A DNA stretch of 64,000 nt from Varroa destructor (Eukaryota; Arthropoda; Arachnida; Mesostigmata; Varroidae), in assembly GCF_002443255.2 (NCBI RefSeq), contig NW_019211456.1:11926229-11990228 (forward strand), read 5' to 3'. The notes below the pieces were generated by a model. It made no database searches and was not told where the DNA came from. It worked only from the letters and a program-made list of their open reading frames with translations. Position 1 is the first letter of the stretch, and each line of letters begins with the position of its first letter. The position numbers and the translations under genes were made by a program. This document shows, in pieces, positions 37,401 to 52,400 of the stretch.

Positions 37401-40400
37401 AAAAGTAATATTCATTACGTGCTTTAATAGTTCAGGTAGGCACAGATTTCCAACCGGTAACGGGCTTATTTTCCGGAATGAGAAGTACTGAATAGGTAAA
37501 AATTCGGAAGATATTTGCTGATACGCGTTATAACATACCTCACTTCCAGCGTTATTGATAAGAGCTCCTCACAAATCGATTTGGTAGCGATACCGGTAGA
37601 TCAGTATGGACTAAGGTTAATATCAAATGCACTGTCACTTGCGACGAGCTATTTTGAAAGTAGTGGCAGAATTATTTTTGGCTGCTGTGCTGGCTGGTTG
37701 CTTTACAAATCTATACGACGACGATAGGTGCACGTTTACACACGAATCACTCATTAGGTTCCAAAAAGACCTAAAAGGCAGCGTGCTTCTCCCATCCTTA
37801 TTTCCTATACAGATTTATCATACAGAATATATGCACTTCGTATCTACTCATGGGTTAATAGTCGTCGACAAAACCCTACCATCAAACGTTGGCCCGGTCA
37901 CCATTGTTATGTAGATAGTTTGTAGTCCTGTGGATCCTCAGATGTGTGACACTTGCAGCCTTCTTTCTAGCTATTTACTGCCGTTTGCGTCGTCAGAAGC
38001 TACAATAGTCATCGTGGTAGCAGTGCTAGCATAGCGGGGAGATACCGCAAGTTGAATGTGTGCATCAGGTGCCCATTGAGTTGATGATCTTAGCGATAGT
38101 CAGCACGGACTTTTTGTCCTGTCGTCTGCGTGGACCGCTCGGTCATGCACCCACAAAGTCACCGATGTCGCTGCGGCGCTCGCGTGTGTTACTGGAGTGG
38201 GCCTACACTCTGGTTTCCTGTCGCACGAGCTTGAATAGTGTTATATAGATGCAACACAGTTGCTATGGCGATCGCCTCTATGCAGCGCAAGGATTGCTGA
38301 AATCGGTGCTTGACACACACAAGTAAACCTTCTCAACTCATATATATATATATATATATTTAGGCGTGAGTGTTGTTTATGACTTGTAGAAAGGTGGAAA
38401 CTGTTAGCGAGAGACAGAGGGGGAGATGCAATGCGAGTACGACTCACCAAAAAGCAGATGAAGCCATTTACTCTGACTGTTTTAGTCATATTGTTTGCTT
38501 TATGCAAATCTCAACCGATACGATTATCGTTTACAAGCTTTGCTGCCATATTTCCTTGTTGATTAACTTAGGCCTGGCTTCTTTTCTCGAGATGAGCCGC
38601 TTCTGCAATAATAGGCGTGGAATTACGTCGATCCCCTACCTAAAATAGAAAAATCAACCTATGTATAGGCTAGACTTATCGAATTCTTGGAAATGATACA
38701 CATTCGAGATTATTATTATAAATACATGAACATTTTTTCTAGCGATAAATATGTCATCGTTCGTTTAGAGATGCTACTTTGCAATAACGCCCGAAAGAAA
38801 CAAAACCGCCGGTGCTGAATACAAACAGCGATCTTGAACAAGGGTCAGGGCATATATGGAAACTATCATTATTACCAGCCATACAATTATATTTGTTGGC
38901 ACGGAAACTATGCAAGCTTAAGCCTGCTTTTGTCGATATGAACGTGATAAGCGTGGACCAAACAACTTTAAATAGATATAATATAAAACCCAAAACGGTA
39001 GTACACTTCAGATGACGTACTAGTACGTTTTCGTTATTGTCACTGTGCAGTTACGTGACGTACCGCAAACAATCTGCTTACATAGTTAGTGCAAACCACT
39101 GCTAGGATATCCTATGAACAATAATTAGCTCAAGAGGTCACGCTAGCTAAGATAGAATAAGATTTCGTTCCTTTTTGATGCAATACGCATCTATTCTTCG
39201 CAAGGAAATCTAAACGGCATTTATATACTTGGAACTTAGACTTCATTCATGCGCGTCACTTGTACAGAATGTTTGAGTCTGTATAAGATTCTGCCTAGTG
39301 AGCGAGTGACTGAGTTAGGTTCTGAGTAAGTGATTTTTTGGTGCTCAGAAGCTAATGTGTAGTCACGCATAGCGATGCACGCGTACTTACTAGACAATGG
39401 TATCTGGTAACCCTTACAAATAATTTAGTTCGCGATTGGCGGGGCCTTTAACCTCGCTTCTGATCAAAGTTGTATAATCGTATCGTAAGGCTTAGAATAA
39501 GCGGGTAGTGCCTACACGAGGTTAGAGAATCAATGTACGGTAAAAGAAAAAGGTTGAACGTTCGTTTATGGGGGCGTTAGCCAAATACCAAATAATCCGC
39601 TCGCTTAAATTATTACTGCCTTACACTAATGTGCCTCAAGCAGACTATCTCAACGGCAGCTGCATCGAAATCACAAATCTGTCAACGATCTAGCTTCTGC
39701 CAGACTGAAAAAAACATTGTTCTGAACTGGCATGCTTAATTCTATCTGTTGTTTTAAATAGGCTGTAGGTCAACAGTGTACAATAGGATAGAAGAAGCAC
39801 TGGCGTATCCGAGTGTCGTAAGGCTAATCGGATCGACCACAATAGGACTAGGTCCTGAAATCGATGAAGGGTGAACACATCAGATAGTCAGTTAATTCAC
39901 TAAGTACCGAGATGATCGATGTGTTGATCTATGCGATTCGATGACGTTAAACGGGCCGTCCTTCGGCGCATGCCTTGTCTAAGGCAGACACGTGTCCTCT
40001 CATTCAAGCTGCATGCATAGTCTACGCGGATATACATACAGTTAGTTTATAAATTCATATTTAGTATAAAAAATTGGATCATAATTTCAAATCACATTTA
40101 AGGTCACACCAATTATGTTATGGTCCGGTTTTAGACGGTTGAGTACGAACTTAGATCATATTCGATCGAACCTATCCTCGGCCAAGCGTTGGCCTTTTTT
40201 CATTTAATTCACAGCCTTTAAGACGATTATAGTACTTATATGACGTGCCTTAGATCTTGCAGCGGAAAGGCATTAGTACAAATTACTGATGTCGAAATTT
40301 CAAGCGAGTGTTAGAGTTAGATAACACGCTGAACTATGCACGAGTTCTCGATACAAAATGGCTGAGGTGTTGAGTAAAAGCTTTACCGTTGTGTTTATAT

Positions 40401-43400
40401 TTTGCGTCAAATAAATCCGCAATTCCCAGGGCGTCGTTACACAATTGGCATTATACATTTCTAATGTTTTTTGTTGTTTCCGCTCATCCTTCGAAGTTCG
40501 TTGCTATGGCAACCACAAGTAATGCCGTGCTACTGATCTAAATTCTAACGCTGGCAAAAATTATTATCAGATGTAAATAATCAAGAACATAAAAAATGAA
40601 GCAACAATAAAAAAACTAAATAAAATCATGTCATATAATACCATAACATCACTTCAATATAAGCTAATAAATTATTTGATGATTTCCATACTGCTTCATA
40701 CTTTATATTCATTCAGCTAATGAACGGCAAGTTTTTGATACTATATCAGTAGATAAATAGTTCCGACGATTTGTTTACGTAAGATGAATAACTAATAAAG
40801 TTAAATAAACCAGCTGTAGATAGTTTAGAGCACTGTTTTTTATGATCGGTTCCAGACGATTTAATTCGTGTGACATTTTATGCTTTTTACCTAGGTTTAG
40901 TTAAAGTATTTGAAACTACTATTTCAACAAAGCAGTTCCTGAATAAACCTGGGCATCGTGCAGAAAATGTTGTGATTTCCACTCCTTTCTCACCAACACC
41001 GAGATGTGACTATGAAAATGAACGACAGCTCATCTTGAGGCCTGAATGAAATTGATCGTACGTACGCAATTAAGAGATGTTCACACGTTCTGTCATCAAA
41101 CACCGGGCAAAGTCAAATTATTATATATAAAATATTATTACTAACCAATTCTGGAATAGAACAGACAGTCAGAGTTAGAGAATCCGACGTGGGGCAGAGT
41201 GACCGAGGACGTTCTGTACGTCGCTCATAGAGTTTGAATGCTCAAAATATATAACTCAGCTGGCCATCATTGCTGTAATTCGAGACAGGGCACAACGGCT
41301 AGCGAGTAAATAAAGTGTACGTACTCTTGCGTCATGTAGAGCACCATTGGACATCTAGGCCCGCCCCGTATGTGATGGAACTGTCCTCAAATAAAAGTGT
41401 TACATACGAAGACCGACGTACGAAAATCAGAGACAACAAAAATTCAACTTACGACTAAATTCTAGATTTCGCCTTAGTATATATACTGTGAAAAGTCGAT
41501 ATCATTTGCATTTCGTACATAACGTCGCAGTAGCGCAGCTGCGTTGAACTGAAGGCGGCTACTTTGGGTTCCGCCGAAATAAGCATCTTATTACGGAGAA
41601 CGTTGCCTTCAGATAGGTGCCGACAACATAGGACACTCAAGAACATATATTTAACATAATAACTATAGCACAATTTCGAATTTGTTGTTGTTGTTGTTGT
41701 TGACCGGTGTCGTTATTGGAAAATTAGTTGGTGTTCAATTCCTTTTTCTAGCCAATACGTACTTTGTGTTTCTCATTTGCAATAGAAAAAGGTTAGAATA
41801 ACAAGCCATGCCACCGCACCATTACCATCGTCACCTCTGCATTGCGGCTTCGCATCCGTCTCTGTCTATCCCTATATGGATGAGCGAACGTCGTCGTAGG
41901 CCTGTGAACTTGAATTTCGTAACAATAAAGGACAGATACGTCCACAACAATTTACCTAATTAAGTTAAACTGAAATGGTGATTGATTTAATATTGCCAGT
42001 GGATTGTCGAGACAGTTAGAGCTAAAAAGGCATTAGCATATCACTAGTTGGGTCGCATGTACAAGCTGCATCGATATTGGCGATATCGCGAGCCGGAAAC
42101 GCCCATTACCACGATGCAGACACATTTAATAAAAAGTTAGCGTAACGAATTACTAGGTGGAGCCCTCTACGTTAACTACTCAATGTTGGAGAACGCCCTT
42201 GTATATATTCGCATTCAGTTATTTTTTTGCCGTTTTTCTAAGGCTGAAATCTTGTAGATCGTGCGATGACGGCAACAGAATGCCTTTACATCTATCGGCA
42301 GCGATCTATAGCCTTCGTATGCTGCACGTTTTCGGGGGTACAGGTTTTGTAAGGCGTATTTTAAAAATTGTAGAAAACAATGTTCTTATGCTTAGATGCC
42401 TACGTAATGTAGATCTGTAAGTCCTTTTTTCAGATTGTTCTTTCGACTATGTGTAGATGAGGAAAAAGCTGTTGTTACCGCTGATACCGCGCATAGAGTT
42501 TACGATGGGCTGAGGCCGTTGTAGGCGCAGCCTTAACTTCGATCAAATGCGCTGTTGTTACTGCCGTCATTGTAAGTATTTGTCGCGTTGATGAGTCGTT
42601 TATTGGCAGCCACTACAGGTAGTATCTTGCATGTTATGGTCAAGAGAGAATCTCCGGGTAATCTCTTTCCCGGTGTGGATATTACGATCACTACGATCTC
42701 GTGCATAGTAGAACATTATGGCTAATGGTTAACATGGTCAGCGGTCACTGACTTCGGTGGCTGCTGCGTGCAATATGGGCTAGAGTAGGTAGGAGTAACA
42801 GGAAGTAAACTAGTTTCGGTGCCACACAAATAGAGAACTAATGCTGCACTATTGTAGTAGAAGTACAAGGACTTCGCGCCTATGTCTTCACAGACGCTAC
42901 AAAAAGAGATTAACTCAAAGAGACGAACGCATTGTACCCATTTGATGCTTCAGACAACACTGATATGTGCGCCCGCCATCTTCAACCATACGTGTAACGT
43001 CGCATTCCCTACAGAAATAATTACAAAACACAATTCGTTTGAAAAATAGTAACGGGCTGATAGTTGACAATTATAGATAAATAAGTTTTTTTTTTTTATC
43101 CACCCAGGTATAAACAATAACTCATTTCTTCTTTGACAATTATGAACTAATGGAAATTCCCATTGCACTTGACAATGTCCAACGAACTGATAGCTTGGTA
43201 ATGTATTGACTGCAGTTACCAATCTCCCCCAGATCACCTCCTATTTATTTCTTCACCACGCCTAAACTGATCAGTTATCATCGTTCCTTACTCATCGCCA
43301 AAAGATCTCTTGTCTGTTACACCTCGCTTTTGATCATCGTCCCCTGTTCGCGTATAAACTAGCGATACAGTGACGCTATGGATGCTACATTACGCTGCGT

Positions 43401-46400
43401 TATGCTACATGGGACGGCAACTAAGGGCTCCTTTGAGCTTGCCCCATCAAGTTCCGGGTCGAAAGCCGGGCGGAATCGTTCCACTCATTGAGTTGAGGTC
43501 ACGGAGGACTCCCCGTGGCGTTTCGATGGCGACGTCAATCTTTCAGCTTGCTTGGTTAGTGACGTCAACTAAGCTTGATCACAACGGTGAACGATCAAAC
43601 GCTGATCGTCACGTTTAGGCGGCACACGCCTATTTGTCAGTTGTTCCCATACCTATAGTGGTAGTTATACTAAGAGACACGTTGACGGTTTACGTGCCAT
43701 CTGGCGTACACCCAGCAGCAAACGCACATACGACATATTGCTCAAAAATGGCCGACCATAACTGAAACCGGGAAAAAAGATATTTCTGCAGGTCTCATTT
43801 GACCTTACTTTCTTGTTTGGTTCTGGTCAAGTTTTACCTTCTTATTGAATAGTTAGGCCCCATGCCCCTTCATCATACAATTGAGTATGCCAGCGCTGAG
43901 CCGTGACCTTTTCACAGGGCTCAGCGCTGTGACAATCACAATAGGGTCAACACGAAAACTACGTGTGTAAGTTCTGTACTTTAACCGTGCTCGATTGTAG
44001 CTATTGTAACTCGGATTAACTTAGCAAGCCTGTGATTTCCCTCAATCAGTCGTCATACTCTCCCCTTTAGCAAGCCACGATTACATATCGCCTCACCAAA
44101 CTTCTACTAGTCCTTGGGATCCCTGAATAGGTTATTATACGTCTCGCTACAAGTTACCCAAGTTGCTTTAAAAACTCTAATAGAAAACGGCAATTGTCGC
44201 ATTCGATTATAATGCCCTGAATGGTAAGTCTTCCATTTCAGCATTCATTCAGCTGCTTTGCTTGCTTGAAGACGGTGTTGTCAAATCACTTAGGATGAAC
44301 TTGGCCAGTATCCTAGCGCAAAAACCGTGGGCTCATTCGCTTTGTATGACACGTGCTGGAAAGGCTGATCAAGTATCGGTACCTCATTCACTGCTACACT
44401 TCAAGAATCGATTTAATAAACAGATGATATACAAGCTAAGCCCGTATTATCGATAGTAAATTAGATATAGAGTGCGACATAGAAGTACACATATAATGGT
44501 GTTTATGAAGAAGGTTCGTTAGGTAGAGACGTTATTGAACATAGCGCACGTCTCATGTGATACATCTATCAAGAAATTGCTACAAGTCGCAGGCAAGTCT
44601 TCCATTTGAGGTGGGAACTTCTGTGAATTCGGTGTTCTAAATGTTACATAAACAGTTTGGCTATTCAGAAATACTGGTTACTTGTTTAAGTTTGATATTA
44701 GAAAGAAGCTTGCTTCTTTCTCTATTGTCTGTGTATGCTTTATACCACTTTAAACATACTATAGGTCACACGAGTGCCGAACGCTGATGTCTTCACCACT
44801 CTACGCTTTCGTTGCCATCTAAATATCGCCTCATGTTCGCTTTTGTGCTTTTTTCTCATCGTAATATTTTCATCCGAATTCGGGATCGAATCGTTCGATA
44901 TTGGATTTCATGACTCGAACAAAAAGAAAGCGAATTTTCTTCTATTGTTGTAATGCTTTGTTCATTGCTCTCTCTTTATTTTGTCTTCATCTCAGTCTTC
45001 GACACCTTTTTCTGCAGAAATTTTGTTATTGTCGTCCCGCTTCTGCTGCTGCAGCAGCTAACGTCCTTCGTGGTAAATGCTCAATCAGACTTAAAATTCG
45101 CGGGGCTTAGCTCATGGAACCTGGGGAGCTAGCCGTAGCCGTAGCCGTGGCCGTGGAGCGCAGACGAAGGGGCAAAGAAGATGAAATCCTTTCACGGAAT
45201 TGTCCTATGACATCCTGAAACAACACCACACAGCGGCTATTACATACGAAGGCTCTACGATTTGCAAGCTGTCTAATACTGCAGCGCTACATACAAACAA
45301 ACAGGAACATATTCGATGTTTGTAGCGATGCTGATAATGCTCGTAACGATAGAGCGTCTATTATTCTAATAACGGACCTGACGGCGATGACGGTGCACGT
45401 GAATTCGTAGGCCGCGTCCAGGGTCCAGTGCAAGAAATGACTTAGAAATTCATGCTCTATTGTTTTGGTTAAAGAGAATTATCCTTTCCGGCTAGATTGA
45501 ACCGAACAAGTTGGTAGGTGTTTGTTTCTATGTCAGCGGAAGACAACTGCTGGGAAGTTTTGCACAGGAAAAAGTTTAGCAGATAGGTTCAATAAAAATT
45601 ACGGACGGAAAAATTATGCTACACAACAGTCAATGGCTGCTTCCCATTTTCGAAGTTTGCCTGCAATCTCTTCTGCGTTGATAAAATAGTAAGCTTTATC
45701 TGATAGTTGTACGAACAAATCTTACTTGTTTCTTGCACTGTTTAAATGTACGTGTATACGTTATCGGAAGAGTGGGACGTCAGCGTGTTTGTCGTAACGT
45801 CTTGTCCGTTTACGGCAGATGAAAGACATTCCGCTAAAGCGAACGTATTTTAAGTTTGGCTTGTAGAATTAGGTCGTTTTCACAGGCCTCCAACTTCCAC
45901 AGAGACAAAATTTTTGACAGATTACTCTTTTATTCTTACAGGTCTTACAGGCCAATAGCACTGGGCAGGTCTGTCAAAGGGGCCACATCTTTTTATCGGA
46001 ATAGCATAGAACGTTCGAAGCGGGAATAATGGAAATCAGTTAGCCCGATTCATATTTCACCGAAGAGGATTATCAGAGAGTGACAAAATATATATAGAAT
46101 GAATCTATGGATGATGAATTTAAAGCCGATGTAACCTTTTAATGCTATACTTTGTCGTTTTTTTTTTCATCTGCTTAGTGCTATTTAGTTGTAAATAGGC
46201 TCAGTTACGGTGACCGCAAGCTGTCCACTTCTATAGATCCAAAACAATTCGTTCCTGCTTAAGTAGAATGAGCGTAGCGGCTAGACGTCACCAGTAATGA
46301 TCTAAGTGAAAGGAACATCCAGACTTCTTCAACTGTGTATCGAATGGTCAAATCCTCTTGAATGCTCAAATTAATGTAAATGAAATCCTTGTTTCCCTTG

Positions 46401-49400
46401 GAGTCGATCTGAATAGGGATTCAATTGAGCTTTTATTCGAGACTTCTCACAGTTGGTAGCTGATTCGCAAGTGATCTTCGTTGCTCATGGCGTTATTTGT
46501 TACCATTGTATTGCATGATCCTATTCGCAGTCCATACTGGATATTGTTTGCTAGCATTATGTGAAGCATCTACACCTCAAGATCGTGGGGTTAAAACGAA
46601 GTCGTCGTACCTCGCGTCACCTGTATTCATTGACCGGGAGGCATCTAATATGTTAATCAATATATATGCATAACGTGCGTATGGAGTACGCGTATAGGTC
46701 GTCGCTAGATTGTTTGCAATGGCTTGCATTAAAGTCTTTTTTTGCTAAACCTCGGCAGTATATTCATCGACGCAAGCCTATTAGAGTTCTCCGTTGGGAA
46801 ATGTGTCTAAGACGTACCATACGATATCGCTACACCCGCCCTATCGCACCGTAGGCAAGCAGGCACTGTTAAGGCACTGCCATTGACTGCCTCGCACGGT
46901 ACGTCTCTGTGCGCCCCAGAAGAACATGCACTTTACTACCGCGATTATGATCGAAGGGTTATGTTATTATTGATACTACCGGCATAATTGATGAGTAGGT
47001 GAGAGGCGGAAGGGGGGAGGAGGTAACCTCACATTAAATATGTGTACCCCTTGCTTTTGTGTAATGGGGCTAAATGCGAATTTTTGGTCCTACCTTTTGT
47101 TGCGCTCCACCTGTGTCGTCTAACTGCTTGCATGTTAGGACTATTGAATAGCGAAAATTGAGTCTTATAGCGTTCTAACTTGGTATTCAACATACTCATT
47201 AAGACATTTTAGTAAGCTGGTGTTTGTTTAAAGAAAAAAATAAAACTATTTCCATATCCTACACTAGAAGTTGCCAGGAAGTCTTGCAGTACAACTGGCG
47301 TTCTTGTCCATCCGATCTAGCATTGGTAAGAGGTTTCCCTGCCAATAAGAAAAATCGCTATAAACTTATCTCTCAGTAAGCTTTTGTAATAGATTTGAGC
47401 AGCGAAATAATTATAATATCAGGTTCATTGGACAAAGGCAGTTGATAGTTTTGAGGACGTAAGACATTATTTCCCAAACCAAAATCAACTTGGAAACAAA
47501 AGATATGTATCATATTTCCAACAAACGTTTCCGATAACACGAAATTGTTTATGGTGATTTACGTATCTGTTTCGTCTATGCCTATAACGTTTGACTATGC
47601 ACAGTGACCTTTGCGGCTGCCAAATCGATTTTAGGATTAAAAATTATCGCATTTTCTTAGGCCTCTGTAAAACAGCAAGGTTTAAGCATGTCTAACCATG
47701 CTATGGAGATTACGCCGCGAGATTGGTACGGTTTGCCGTGCAGATCGCATAGACCTGAAGTTCCTATTCATGGGTTTATGTAATAAAAAATCGTAAACTT
47801 AAATATAAAATTATAGCTATATAATAGATGTGTAGCAATTAATCGAATCGAAGTTCGAAAAGTAGGATTTTTTTGTTTCAGTTAGGTATTTCGTGTTATT
47901 TTAGGCAGGTTAGGTGTTATTCTAGGGAAAGTATTCGATATATTGAAGATTCAAAATACTTAAAAAACAAACGTAATTATACCAATTGTTGATTACAGCT
48001 TTTCATTCCATGTTTATGAAGACGCTATTGTACATTGTAGATTTTATATAGCATAGAAGTATTGTATGGTATTTCTGCCTCAGGTAAGCATTAATCATAT
48101 TCGTAGCGGTGCCAATAACATTCCCATTTACCGCATTGGTCTTCACTTTTATGAAGTGGATTTCCGTTAAGCTACGCAGAGGGTGTTTTATACGGTCTCT
48201 TCGAAGCTGCATGAGGGCATTGTCACGTAAGGTGTGTTTGTATTTTTCATGTTTAGCATGGCATCTATGCGTGCGTGACTATGCCTATGTGTCTACCGAT
48301 TTGCGGAAAGCAAGGATCGATTACGCATGCTGTCGCCCCCTCCTGCTGAGCCCAAATCGAAACCGGAGCTTCGTGTCTTCCCACCTTAAAGCTTCGACTG
48401 AAATACGTTTCATTGAGCGTCCATGATACTGCCGTGCACCAGTATCGCTAGCTGTTGTTCAAAAGGCTTGAGTGGCTTTGAAACGCATGTAAACTGATCG
48501 TAGATGCCGGGAACACGGTTGCCGTGAAGCTCGTTGTGTTGAACGAAGTTTCGGTGGAGCTTGTTTGCCCCACGAGTGGGTTCGCGATGGGGTACGAATG
48601 CTTTGTGTCATCAATCGTATCGATATCACATGGAGCTATGAAAAAGAATACTATTAATCTCGAGATGGTAACGATCACGACAGAACGTTCGTAGACGGGT
48701 TGGTGGCGAACTTTTAGCTTGTCGTGAAGTTCTAAGGTGTTAGAAATCTTCGACCTTTATTGTTGCAAAAGATATCGGTAGACAAGGTTGAAGCATGGTT
48801 ATCTGTGCCCAAATATTCGTAAGCAAACAGGCAAATGATCTGTCCGCACCTAGAAATGAAAGTCCAACAGAGTAGTATTAGAGTATCAAAGTTTTTTCGG
48901 TACTACCCCTAAATACATTAGGGATGCTGTGTTTATCGTTGATACAAAACGACCTTTACTAGATCAGATGGTCGCTTCATTGTAGGAATTATTAGACTAA
49001 TGTTTTTAACTAACACAGACTGATTACATGTATTAAACAGTTCGAAAGTTAACGCTCGTAGCAATACAACCGCGAAACGAAAGAAATCATTCCTCGATGA
49101 TCCATAAGACAATCACTATATTTATGAATTATAGGTGTGGTCAAAAAAAGAAAACATAAATTGAACGTTTGTATCGAGCAGTTTCCATCGAGCACGCTTA
49201 CCCTACAGCAATTTTTTGGGTTCTCCTATTCGAAAACAGTTGTAAACCCTACTGTGTGGTGTCTCAAAAAGTTTATTCTTTTTATAAGGTCGAGAAACTC
49301 TGCGGCCTATTGACAACAGGTATATTGTCCTAATAATATTTCAGCCGTTATCACACAAGCGTATGTCAGTCACAGGTCAGATTCTGATTTTAAAACCACC

Positions 49401-52400
49401 CGAAGTTTCTTTAGGACGCTGGGTAAAGTTATTTCAGGAGCTTACCCGTATGCAGGGAACGTATAAACGACTAACAAATTAATTACGTTTTAAAGTAAGT
49501 GCATTTCGCCGGCGTACTTGCATTGATCCAGATAACCTTCTTCGTCTCGTGACCTCAGATAATTCCCGCATCGAAGGGTGCATATCGTACGAAGAGCTGG
49601 CAACGCACCCTTTTGCCCGATATCGTAAACCAAAACGCCTCTCTAAAAATAGGATCATCATAGAAATGAGTACGTCCCTTCTTTGACCATTATTTCCACC
49701 GATTCTTGTAAAATAACCTCTAATTACAATTAAATCCTGTTGCCGATTGGCTTACTTGAGGAGTAGCTATTCTCTATTGATAGTAAAAAAACGATCTAAG
49801 GTTTTAAGCTGCAACGTATTCGTAAAGCCTATGAAAAAAAAGCATCTTTTTTTTTTTTTTAATTACAGTCAAAGAGTTGGAAGGTAAACTCCAGCCAGAC
49901 GGGCGTATTTCGAGCTTTAATCTTGAAAGCTGCCGACGATTTGAAGGGTAAAACAGAGCAAAGGCGCAATAAAAAAGTTAACAAAAGCGTTCTGTCGAGC
50001 TACAAATCGATTCGTTTGGAAATTCTGTTTAAATTTTGCGATTGAATTGAGAATTCAACCGAGTGTTGCCTTAATCGAAAGCTGATGTTTATGGATGCTG
50101 TATAGTAACAATGTTTCAATTAGCCACGATGTTGCTTTGCTTTAGCAACTTTGTCCGTACATTTATAATAAAACAGTTTCCAATCTTTCCTCATTAAACA
50201 TGCTCCTTTGACTTTGTTACATTAAACACCTGCCATATCAAGAATTTAAATGGGTCCAGAAATAATATATATCGAACGTAGCTGGTTAAAATTAAATACG
50301 ACACACATCTAACAGTTGGACGTTGTGTACGTTTATTGCGCGCCGACGATCGCCGATCAAAAGTGTCTTTTCGGTGCTTTTTTAGCAACGAATGCGAGCA
50401 CCCGAGTCACCCCGGAGGCCCAGTCATCTCAACAAGCTTCGACCACTACATGAACATTCATTAAATTTGACTGCATGGAGCCATATCAGACTGTTGAAGC
50501 AGGAGTTTATTAGTTCATCGTCATCATCGTCGCAATTTCAATCAACAGTAGCGCGGGCAAGCTGTAGGGATGTAGCCGATGGCGACGACAGATTATCGCC
50601 CCAAGTGCAAAGAGCCGCAGCTATCTATACGACGATTCTGATACGTGGGCGAATTGTTTCAACCGTTATTATACGCGCGTTGTCCGTCGCTTGACATCCG
50701 TGGTGAAATTTATTCCGGAACGTTTGCTAAGCCAACTTATCCTGTTGCCATTTAGAAATAGGGTGCATCGAACGAGTTGAGAAAGAATGAGGTGCTGGGA
50801 CTGTGACGCCATGTTTTTTATCGATTCAGGCGACATTAAAAAATTACACTTTTGGCCCATAGTTTACACATACAGTTCGTACGTATGTTTCTCTTTTTCT
50901 GAAACATCGTCATAAAGCTCATGCTTTATGATGCTTGTACAGTTTAATTTTAGTTTAATCGTTTGGTTATATGAGTTGTGCGGACATGTATATCAACTTA
51001 CGCAACTTTTATTGACTCCGCTGTTTCAGAGCAACATTCAATGATCTAAATTTCTAGATTTTTTCAGCTAGTTACTTTATGTCATCAACAAAACCGCACT
51101 TCACTGAGCTTTTCTCTCCGGTTGCATTATTTGAAATGATAAAATCGGAAGCGCTCCTTCATACCTAAAACCCTTATTCCTGTTTATCAAATCAATGCAG
51201 CAGCCAATTCGATGGCTAGGGTACTATTTCATGAACTTTATACAGAAGCTTTTTATGATCCGGCAGAGGCAGATCTCTTGTTTTGAAATAGTGTTTCAAT
51301 CTGCCAGAATTAAACTACGTATTGAGAATACGATTCCGTTGAATCAGACAGTTTCACACGATGTTCGATACTTGGCTATCCTTCATAGTGTCGTCTAGTT
51401 ATTAGCCCATTGAACTTCGGTATACGTTGTTAATATTTCACATTAGTTCATAGTAGTGGGGGTTCTGTGTTTTTTCCGCTTCCTAGCCCCGAGACGAATC
51501 ACACCTAAGCAAAATAAGTGTCTTTTGAGGCAGAGCCTGACTGTAGTAGCGCACACTATTTGGCCAGTCTGTTCGTTCAAACCTACAACACCAAATAATC
51601 CTGTGCGCAATAGTCGATGGGAATAGCGACCGTTTGGCCTATCAGGCCGTCGTTGCAGCAAATATCTGGTGGCGCCACAATTCGTACTCATCTTTTCCAA
51701 AGACTCTCAAACAATTACGAGTAGCGATTTACTAATGCATACGTATGTTAATTAGACTTGTTACAATTAGTATAAATGTACCTCGTTAATTAGTGAAGAT
51801 AATTTCTCGTCAGGTCAGCATTCGCTTGGTTCAGATAAAACGGCGGAGTACTACTGGCCAGTAGTTGAAAATTTCGAAATCCACAAGAGACTTCCCACTG
51901 AAAAACCGCTGGCGGATTCGTTTGAACGCAGCACATATTTCCCAGATGAAAAATTACTGATAAAAGATTAGAAGAAATAAATACAGCTTTCTGCAATTAA
52001 GTGTAGCTAAAGGCTTATAAGCGGATTTGTTGTGCGTTGAGTTGGTCTCAATTTTGGGCTATTTAAAATTGTGGGCTCAATGGACAGGACAATAAATGAC
52101 CTCATTTATGATTGGCTCGGTAGAAGTTGCTGAATAAATCTAAAATGGCAGCTTGGTAAGTGCCAATCAGATACAGCAAAGCCAAACATATGCTCCCGAT
52201 TGTTTCAAATAGGTTTTTCAGAGCGGCATTTGGAGACGCACGTTTAGCCCACAAACTAACAATATGTTTATTTGCAATAATTCATCTGTACGCTATGCTG
52301 GCTTGCAACTGGACATTGGTTCGTTAGCGAGGTTCGACTGAACGCATTACATGAAGCTACGGCTAGAACTTCATTCCGTTTTTTCTATAAGTATAGAACG

